Below, piece by piece: positions 1 through 4,642 of a stretch of DNA of 8,614 nucleotides. Each line of letters starts with the position of its first letter. Position 1 is the stretch's first letter. Location of the stretch: positions 1-8,614 of the forward strand of contig CAMYCE010000093.1 of assembly GCA_947254205.1 (NCBI GenBank). Reading direction: 5' to 3'. A model generated the notes under the pieces. The model made no database searches. It saw only the letters and a program-made list of their open reading frames with translations, and was not told the DNA's origin. A program made the position numbers and the translations under genes. Origin of the DNA: an uncultured Prevotellaceae bacterium (GTDB taxonomy: Bacteria > Bacteroidota > Bacteroidia > Bacteroidales > Muribaculaceae).

Positions 1-34
1 AAACTCCTCAAAATAAATTGTCAAATACCAAGAA

Positions 35-55
35 ACCTAATGCCCGATTTGGGTT
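35..55 (+). repeat. IS-end-like 21-nt repeat, copy 1
   Basis: This sequence reads ACCTAATG, then C, then CCGATTTGGGTT, and it recurs in inverted orientation at 8286-8306 with one difference (20 of 21 identical). A match of that length is not expected by chance in 8.6 kb. The similarity stops sharply on both sides, as for a terminal inverted repeat. If it is an IS end, the element's interior would lie to the left, outside the window, and the GGGTT side faces hflX. I cannot name an IS family. No transposase coding is visible here, so this could also be a small non-coding repeat. Confidence 0.5.
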
Positions 56-75
56 GAAGAGAGTGGGGCTGGGGG

Positions 76-107
76 GTTGTGAGAGGCAGGAATTATTGCT
101 AATTTTG
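76..107 (+). promoter_or_regulatory. hflX promoter (Bacteroidetes type)
   Basis: TAATTTTG at 100-107 matches the Bacteroidetes -7 consensus TAnnTTTG exactly. GTTG at 76-79 lies 20 nt upstream and fits the -33 element. Transcription would begin near 111-114, about 20 nt before the ATG at 132. This placement rules out the in-frame TTG at 18 as the usual start of hflX. Confidence 0.65.
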
Positions 108-131
108 TGGTCACTAAATTTATTGACTATT

Positions 132-1373
132 ATGGGATTACTCGACGATAATAAACGCCCCGATGTGCAACTCGATGAAAAAGCTGTGCTTGTGGGGCTC
201 ATCACTCCATCGCAAAACGAAGCCAAGGCAGGCGAATATCTTGATGAGCTTGCATTTCTTGCCGACACGGCAGGGGCTACCACAGTGAAACGTTTCTTGC
301 AACGTTGCGATGGCCCCAATAGCACGAGTTTTGTGGGCAAAGGCAAGTTGGAAGAAATTGCTCGATATGTCGAAGACAATGAGATAGATGTTGTGATATT
401 TGACGACGACCTGTCGCCCAAGCAAATGATGAACATAGCCAAGGCCACACAAGCCAAGGTGCTCGACCGCACAACACTCATTCTTGACATTTTTGCCCGT
501 CGTGCCCAAACTGCCAATGCCAAAATGCAAGTGGAATTGGCGCAATATCAATATTTGTTGCCACGCCTCACGGGCATGTGGACTCACCTTGAGCGTCAGC
601 GAGGCGGCATTGGCATGCGTGGTCCCGGTGAATCGCAAATCGAGACCGACCGTCGCATCGTGAAGTCTAAGATTTCGCTTCTCAAGCAAAAACTCATCGA
701 CTGGGACAAGCAAAAGGTGATTCAGCGCAAAAATCGTGGAAAATTGACACGCATTGCCCTTGTGGGCTACACCAATGTGGGCAAGTCGACACTCATGAAT
801 GTGCTGAGCAAGAGCGAGGTGTTTGCCGAGAACAAGCTCTTTGCCACACTCGACACCACAGTGCGCAAGGTGGTGATAAGCAACCTTCCCTTTTTGCTCA
901 CCGACACGGTGGGTTTCATTAGGAAATTGCCCACTCATCTTGTCGACTCGTTTAAAACCACGCTCGATGAGGTGCGCGACAGCGACATCTTGGTGCATGT
1001 GGTCGATATTTCTCACCCACAATTTGAAGAGCAAATTGAGGTGGTGAACAAGACGTTGCAAGAGGTGTGTGATGCTGCTGGCAAGGAAATGATTATGGTG
1101 TTTAACAAAATCGACCAGTTCACCCATGTGGAGAAAGATGCCGACGACCTCACTCCTCGCCAGCGCGAGAACATTCCGCTCCACGAGTTGAAAGACACTT
1201 GGATGGCTCGCATGGGCAAAAACTGCGTGTTTATTTCGGCCAAGAAAAAAGAAAATATCGAGGAACTCAAGCAACTGCTCTATGCCAAGGCCAAGGCGAT
1301 ACACATGGAGCGTTTCCCCTACAACGACTTCCTGTTTCAAACCTACGACGACCTCGACTCGCCACAACAATAA
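132..1373 (+). CDS. hflX: GTPase HflX
   Basis: The gene encodes a 413-residue TRAFAC-class GTPase of the HflX family. In studied bacteria HflX binds the 50S subunit and splits stalled or heat-damaged 70S ribosomes. The N-terminal HflX domain is followed by the family's glycine-rich signature GGIGMRGPGE at residues 158-167, then a helical linker. The G domain has G1 GYTNVGKS at 212-219, G3 DTVG at 258-261, G4 NKID at 325-328 and G5 SAK at 369-371; the TT of LDTTVRK supplies G2. All nucleotide-binding motifs look intact and the length is normal. The frame stays open upstream to a TTG at 18, but those 38 residues do not resemble HflX and would begin upstream of the promoter at 76-107, so I start at the ATG at 132. 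It is transcribed alone and converges on the ompH-like unit. Confidence 0.96.
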   Translation: MGLLDDNKRPDVQLDEKAVLVGLITPSQNEAKAGEYLDELAFLADTAGATTVKRFLQRCDGPNSTSFVGKGKLEEIARYVEDNEIDVVIFDDDLSPKQMMNIAKATQAKVLDRTTLILDIFARRAQTANAKMQVELAQYQYLLPRLTGMWTHLERQRGGIGMRGPGESQIETDRRIVKSKISLLKQKLIDWDKQKVIQRKNRGKLTRIALVGYTNVGKSTLMNVLSKSEVFAENKLFATLDTTVRKVVISNLPFLLTDTVGFIRKLPTHLVDSFKTTLDEVRDSDILVHVVDISHPQFEEQIEVVNKTLQEVCDAAGKEMIMVFNKIDQFTHVEKDADDLTPRQRENIPLHELKDTWMARMGKNCVFISAKKKENIEELKQLLYAKAKAIHMERFPYNDFLFQTYDDLDSPQQ

Positions 1374-1635
1374 ATGCAAAATAGGTGGAGGCCATGGCAA
1401 TGATGTTGAAACAGTTGGGGGGCAACTGCTTGAATGAGTTGCTACACCACACCAGCATGGGTATTTCATAGAGAGTTTTTATCATGTCGTCGGGCGCATG
1501 GGTGACATTGCTATTTGGGGTGAACGATGACCACATCAAGAGCCGGCTCGATGGTGTTGTGCTCATGCCCCCCGACTGCCCGACCATGGCGATTGATACG
1601 TCATGCACATAGACTAAATGGTTGTGCGTGAATAC
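1374..1635. other. Intergenic stretch with unassigned open frames
   Basis: This stretch follows hflX and has no gene I can recognise. The minus strand is open from about 1713 to 1267, running antisense into the end of hflX. Within it, the part near 1460-1400 reads YEIPMLVWCSNSF, which looks protein-like and loosely recalls the VPMLVW segment of sulfatase-fold phosphoethanolamine transferases, but no catalytic motif is present. The plus strand has a frame from ATG 1394 (preceded by GGTGGAGG) interrupted by TAG at 1469 and ending at TAG 1610. It may be a decayed gene fragment on either strand or plain non-coding DNA. The ompH-like transcript should terminate before reaching it. Confidence 0.3.
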
Positions 1636-1665
1636 GGTAGAGGTGATGCATGCATCACCTCTACC
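1636..1665. repeat. Perfect 30-bp palindrome
   Basis: GGTAGAGGTGATGCA is followed immediately by its exact reverse complement TGCATCACCTCTACC, with the centre between 1650 and 1651. As RNA it would form a hairpin of about 13 bp with a minimal 4-nt loop. No T-tract follows on either strand (TGTCGAGAAAATTTG on the plus side), so it is not a classical intrinsic terminator. It sits 263 nt after hflX and 38 nt beyond the hairpin at 1704-1752. It may end hflX transcripts or protect their 3' ends, or be a protein-binding site. Confidence 0.6.
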
Positions 1666-1694
1666 TGTCGAGAAAATTTGCTGAACCTTCCCAC

Positions 1695-1752
1695 AAAAAA
1701 AAATTACACGAACTTAATGAAGCTGAGTGTTGCGTTCGTTAAATTCGTGTAA
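1695..1752 (-). terminator. Intrinsic terminator of the ompH-like unit
   Basis: Arms at 1704-1721 and 1735-1752 pair over 18 positions with two non-Watson-Crick positions (one wobble) and a 13-nt loop. On the minus strand the hairpin is followed directly by nine U residues (A-tract at 1695-1703). It lies 52 nt after the stop codon of the ompH-like gene. The arm sequence ATTACACGAA...TTAA resembles an AT-rich motif that, from memory, is scattered through intergenic regions of Bacteroidales genomes. Confidence 0.8.
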
Positions 1753-1804
1753 CGATTTATTATAGTTTCCCTTTTTTTGAGAGGGGAGGAGAGGGCTACC
1801 TTTT

Positions 1805-2407
1805 TTATTTCTTTTTGGCAACCTTGGTGTAACGCTTGTTGAGGCCTTTCACCACCTCATCGGTTACATCAAATTTTGGGTCGATATAGAAAGTGGCAGC
1901 CTTGTTGAGAATCATGTCATAGCCCTTTTCTTTGGCATAAATGGTCATGTAGTTGTTGATGGAGTCAAGCAACTGCTTGTTGTTTTGTTGTGCTTGCTTG
2001 GCCATGTTGGCTTGCATGTCACTCAACTTTTTTTGCGCATCGGCCATAGCACGCTGGTAGCGAGCTTGGTCGGCCTTGGCTTGTGTGGGGTCGGTGGCAT
2101 ATACGTTGCGCTTTTCTTTGGCTTGAAATTCGCTTTCCATGCTCTGAATGGCTTGTGCCTGCGTTTTTTGAGCGGCATCATAGTTGTTTTGCATTGTGAT
2201 GCCGGCCTCGTTAAAGTCTTTGGCGAGGTTGTAGCGTGCCATGAGCGTGTCGGCATCGACATAGCGAATGGCAAGGTTTTCGCTTGTCTGCTTGGGCATG
2301 GCAGGCTTCTCGGCCTGTGCTTGCTTATTTCCATCGCCACACGATGCCACGGTGAGGGCAATGGAGGTGATAGCGACAAGCTTTTGGGTAGTGCTTGTAA
2401 ATTTCAT
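1805..2407 (-). CDS. OmpH/Skp-family periplasmic chaperone-like lipoprotein
   Basis: The 200-residue product begins with a lipoprotein signal: a short charged start, a hydrophobic stretch to about residue 20, and the lipobox VASC with the lipidated cysteine at 23. A polar, proline-containing linker follows. The OmpH fold then starts near 48 with IRYVDADTLMARYNLAKDF. The centre (about 65-155) is rich in Q, A, K and E and should form the long helical hairpin of Skp. The end, GYDMILNKAATFYIDPKFDVTDEVV, matches the strand and helix that close the OmpH domain. Skp proteins hold unfolded outer-membrane proteins in the periplasm; lipid anchoring would tether this one to a membrane. Most Skp proteins are soluble, but lipoprotein variants occur in Bacteroidetes. 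The gene lies 31 nt after the small membrane-protein gene on the same strand and probably shares its promoter. Confidence 0.88.
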   Translation of the reverse strand: MKFTSTTQKLVAITSIALTVASCGDGNKQAQAEKPAMPKQTSENLAIRYVDADTLMARYNLAKDFNEAGITMQNNYDAAQKTQAQAIQSMESEFQAKEKRNVYATDPTQAKADQARYQRAMADAQKKLSDMQANMAKQAQQNNKQLLDSINNYMTIYAKEKGYDMILNKAATFYIDPKFDVTDEVVKGLNKRYTKVAKKK

Positions 2408-2438
2408 TTGTTGTCTATAAAGTGTAAAATTAATGCTT

Positions 2439-2609
2439 CTAATTTAAAAAATCGTCGTCGCGAGCACACGAGATGTTGCGTTTTTGCATCTCTTTGTTGC
2501 CATGAATGTGGGTGTGCGGGAACTTGCCATTTTTGGTGAAAAAAATTTTCACTCCCAATAGCAATACCGCCAGTGCCGTTAAAGTTATAGTGAGCAATAT
2601 GATTTTCAT
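2439..2609 (-). CDS. Small single-pass membrane protein, 56 aa
   Basis: The frame starts at ATG (2609-2607) and ends at TAG (2441-2439). The product opens MKIILLTITLTALAVLLLGV, one transmembrane segment at about residues 3-24, followed by a basic turn (KIFFTKNGKFP). The short polar tail has three histidines at 32, 34 and 36, the segment GNKEMQKRNISCA with a lone cysteine at 48, and an acidic end (DDDFLN). The pattern FP-x-x-H-x-x-x-N-x-x-(M/L)-(R/Q)-x-x-x-I-x-C resembles a family of tiny Bacteroidales proteins that I recall only as uncharacterised membrane or secreted proteins. An exact TATATTTG -7 box lies 23 nt upstream of the ATG, and the ompH-like gene follows after 31 nt. A longer overlapping frame at 2404-2763 lacks these protein-like features. 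Function is unknown. Confidence 0.75.
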   Translation of the reverse strand: MKIILLTITLTALAVLLLGVKIFFTKNGKFPHTHIHGNKEMQKRNISCARDDDFLN

Positions 2610-2632
2610 ATTTCGAGATGCTAAATTTTATG

Positions 2633-2640
2633 CAAATATA
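2633..2640 (-). promoter_or_regulatory. -7 box of the small-protein/ompH-like unit
   Basis: On the minus strand this reads TATATTTG, an exact TAnnTTTG match. The predicted transcript start is near 2626-2629, leaving a leader of about 18 nt before the ATG at 2609. I find no clear TTTG -33 element upstream. Confidence 0.5.
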
Positions 2641-2658
2641 AAAAAGGTTTGTGAGATA

Positions 2659-2692
2659 TTGCTCTTTATTCAGAATATTTTTTGTATCTTTA
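2659..2692 (+). promoter_or_regulatory. Probable pepD promoter
   Basis: TATCTTTA at 2685-2692 matches TAnnTTTG at seven of eight positions. TTG at 2659-2661 is a candidate -33, although its 23-nt spacing is slightly long. The leader to the ATG at 2776 would be about 75 nt, A/T-rich, with no evident structure. The divergent minus-strand -7 box lies only 45 nt away. Confidence 0.45.
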
Positions 2693-2775
2693 CCACAGTT
2701 AAACAAATGATTTAACAAAATTTTTATACACGAAACTTTAACTAACAATTTTTGTTCTAACAATAGATTAAAATT

Positions 2776-4242
2776 ATGACATTAAAAGATTTAAAACCTG
2801 CTATTGTCTGGGATATTTTTGACCAGATCACAAAAGTGCCTCGCCCCTCGGGCCGTCTCGATAAAATTCGCGAATGGCTTGTGAACTTTGCCAAAGAGCA
2901 CAACTTTGAATATAAGGTTGACGAAGTGGGCAACGTGGCCATGTTCCGCCCTGCAGCCCCTGGTTATGAAAATGCCAAGAAGGTGGTGTTGCAAGGTCAC
3001 ATGGACATGGTGGCCGAGAAGTTGCCAACCTCCAATCACGACTTCGACAACGACCCTATCGAGACTATCGTAGAGGGCGACTGGGTGCGTGCCAATGGCA
3101 CAACACTGGGTGCCGACGATGGCATGGGGCTTGCTCTTGCTCTTGCAGCACTCATCGATCCCGACCTCAAGTGTGGTGCTCTCGAAGCTCTTGCCACTGT
3201 TGACGAGGAAACTGGCTTGACCGGTGCTTCCAACATTCAGGCCGACATGCTGGTGGGTGACTACCTGCTCAACCTCGATAGCGAGGACGATGGCATTATC
3301 ACCATTGGCTGTGCCGGTGGCGTGGAGTCGCTCATCTATTTCGACTACACTCCCGAGGCTGCTCCTGCCGATCTCACCTATTTCAAGATAGCTATTGGCA
3401 AGTTGCATGGTGGCCACTCAGGTAGCGATATTCACCGTGGTTTTGCCACTTCAACCAAGCAAATGGCGCGTTTCCTCTATGAATTGAGCAAAGAAATGGA
3501 CTATCGCTTGGCAAGCATCAATGCCGGCAACTTGCACAATGCCATTGCCCGCGATGCTGTGGCTGTTGTGGGTGTGAAAGATGCCGACAAAGAGAAACTC
3601 TCGGTGTTGCTCAATGGCTTCATTGCCGATGTGAAAGAAGAATACAAGCACACCGAACCCAATGTAGAGATTGGTTGCGAGAGCGTTGAAGCACCTGCCA
3701 CTGTGATTGACCAAGACACGGCTTGCCGCATTGTTAAGGCTGCCTTTGTGGCACAACATGGCCCCTACTCGATGAGCCACGAGGTTGAAGGCTTGGTGGA
3801 AACTTCTACCAACTTTGCCAGCATCAAGACTCTTGAGGCCGACAAGACCATTTATATTGAGCAATTCACTCGCTCGTCGCTCGAAAGTCGCAAGTTTGAG
3901 CTCGCTCATCAAATCGAAGCTCTCTACAAGCTTGCCGGTGCTCGCGAGATTGTGGAAGAGGGTAGCTACCAAGGTTGGGCCCCCAACATGGAGAGCCAGT
4001 TGCTCAAAGACGCTCGCGAAATGTGGGAAAAACTCTTCAACGAGAAGCCCATTGTCAACGCCATTCATGCCGGTTTGGAGTGTGGCTTGTTCTTGAAGGC
4101 TGCTCCCCACATGGAGATGATTTCCTATGGTCCCACACTCGAGAATGTGCACTCGCCACAAGAGCGTTGCCACATTCCTCCCGTGCAAAAGGCTTGGGAC
4201 TTCACAGTAGCTTTGCTCAAGGCTATTGCCGAAGAAAAATAA
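2776..4242 (+). CDS. pepD: Aminoacyl-histidine dipeptidase (M20, PepD)
   Basis: This 488-residue protein is a full-length PepD, the cytosolic nonspecific Xaa-His/dipeptide hydrolase of peptidase family M20 with two metal ions. It would finish the breakdown of imported or recycled peptides to amino acids. Expected metal and catalytic residues are visible: H75 and D77 in GHMDMV, D114 in LGADDGMG (bridging), catalytic E144 and E145 in DEETGL, D168 in LNLDSED, and the distal H459 in ENVHSPQE. The segment GGHSGSDIH at about 215-223 belongs to the lid/dimerisation domain. There is no signal peptide, which fits a cytosolic enzyme. The ATG at 2776 is preceded only by A/T-rich sequence, normal in Bacteroidetes. 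The gene stands alone, with its own promoter and terminator. Confidence 0.96.
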   Translation: MTLKDLKPAIVWDIFDQITKVPRPSGRLDKIREWLVNFAKEHNFEYKVDEVGNVAMFRPAAPGYENAKKVVLQGHMDMVAEKLPTSNHDFDNDPIETIVEGDWVRANGTTLGADDGMGLALALAALIDPDLKCGALEALATVDEETGLTGASNIQADMLVGDYLLNLDSEDDGIITIGCAGGVESLIYFDYTPEAAPADLTYFKIAIGKLHGGHSGSDIHRGFATSTKQMARFLYELSKEMDYRLASINAGNLHNAIARDAVAVVGVKDADKEKLSVLLNGFIADVKEEYKHTEPNVEIGCESVEAPATVIDQDTACRIVKAAFVAQHGPYSMSHEVEGLVETSTNFASIKTLEADKTIYIEQFTRSSLESRKFELAHQIEALYKLAGAREIVEEGSYQGWAPNMESQLLKDAREMWEKLFNEKPIVNAIHAGLECGLFLKAAPHMEMISYGPTLENVHSPQERCHIPPVQKAWDFTVALLKAIAEEK

Positions 4243-4270
4243 AACGAAATTGATTTTATCATAATTGTCG

Positions 4271-4304
4271 GTGCCTGTGTTGTGAAACACGGGCACTGTT
4301 TATT
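4271..4304 (+). terminator. pepD terminator
   Basis: Arms GTGCCTGTGTT (4271-4281) and AACACGGGCAC (4286-4296) form an 11-bp stem with one U-G wobble and a GTGA loop. A T-rich run (TGTTTATT) follows. It lies 28 nt after the pepD stop. Confidence 0.75.
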
Positions 4305-4334
4305 GGTTAATAGAGCTAAGAATAGCATGAAAAG

Positions 4335-4358
4335 GGGATTTAAAGGGTTTTAAATCCC
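4335..4358. repeat. Perfect 10-bp hairpin GGGATTTAAA/TTTAAATCCC
   Basis: Two perfectly complementary 10-nt arms surround a GGGT loop. No T-tract follows on the plus strand. On the minus strand CCTTTTC follows, but no minus-strand gene ends here. It lies 36 nt upstream of the TonB receptor's -7 box. It could be a second pepD stop or an operator; role unknown. Confidence 0.5.
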
Positions 4359-4393
4359 AAGAAGATGTGATTACACGACAATTAAATAGGTTT

Positions 4394-4401
4394 TAACTTT
4401 G
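4394..4401 (+). promoter_or_regulatory. -7 box upstream of the TonB receptor
   Basis: TAACTTTG matches TAnnTTTG exactly. No convincing -33 TTTG lies 19-21 nt upstream. If used, transcription starts near 4405-4408 and leaves a leader of about 235 nt before the ATG at 4643, unusually long beside the other units in this window. Confidence 0.5.
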
Positions 4402-4404
4402 TGG

Positions 4405-4642
4405 CGCTATTTCAAGCATGCAGCACCCTGCTGTGCAGTGGAGGTTGCTTTGCTTGCAATGGCGGTGCCGGTTGGATTGATGAAAACGCTATGATTCATG
4501 ACACTTGCAAGAGCAGTGCACTTGCACGACACCACAAACATTATGTGATTACTATAAGGAAAATACACACTATTTTAAAAAAAACTTGCAAGCTATGTGA
4601 TGTGCACTGATTGCACAGCTGGCAAGAGAAAGAGAAACTTAG
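4405..4642 (+). promoter_or_regulatory. Long structured leader of the TonB receptor
   Basis: This region has no supported gene but several hairpins. Near the 5' end, 4416-4425 pairs with 4429-4436 (8 bp, 2-nt bulge, CCC loop). GTGC 4516-4519 pairs with GCAC 4524-4527. Just before the start codon, a three-part hairpin pairs CTTGC 4585-4589 with GCAAG 4622-4626, AGCT 4591-4594 with AGCT 4617-4620, and GTGC 4602-4605 with GCAC 4613-4616. The self-complementary octamer CTTGCAAG occurs at 4504-4511 and again at 4585-4592, so alternative pairings are possible. The conserved B12-box of cobalamin riboswitches is absent. It may be a cis-acting regulatory RNA, but this is inferred only from base pairing. 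Confidence 0.35.

Noticed and set aside
18..131. N-terminal extension of hflX from a TTG codon
   Set aside because: The extra 38 residues do not resemble HflX, and the segment spans the promoter and the repeat at 35-55.
138..1469. A 443-codon minus-strand open frame opposite hflX
   Set aside because: It lies almost wholly antisense to a gene with complete GTPase motifs. Its translation is rich in H, L and V without any recognisable domain, as expected of a codon-bias shadow.
2404..2763. A 119-codon minus-strand frame in the ompH-pepD intergenic region
   Set aside because: It overlaps the better-supported 56-codon gene in another frame, crosses both divergent promoters, and shows no protein-like features.
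3451..4296. A 281-codon minus-strand frame opposite pepD
   Set aside because: It is antisense to intact pepD, runs through its terminator, and has no domain signature.
4401..4610. A 69-codon GTG-initiated frame upstream of the TonB receptor
   Set aside because: Its GTG overlaps the last base of the -7 box, the cysteine-rich product has no recognisable pattern, and the region is better explained as a structured leader.
4405..4642. Cobalamin riboswitch
   Set aside because: Such elements are common before TonB receptor genes, but the conserved B12-box (GCCACTG) and the GGGAA core are missing.
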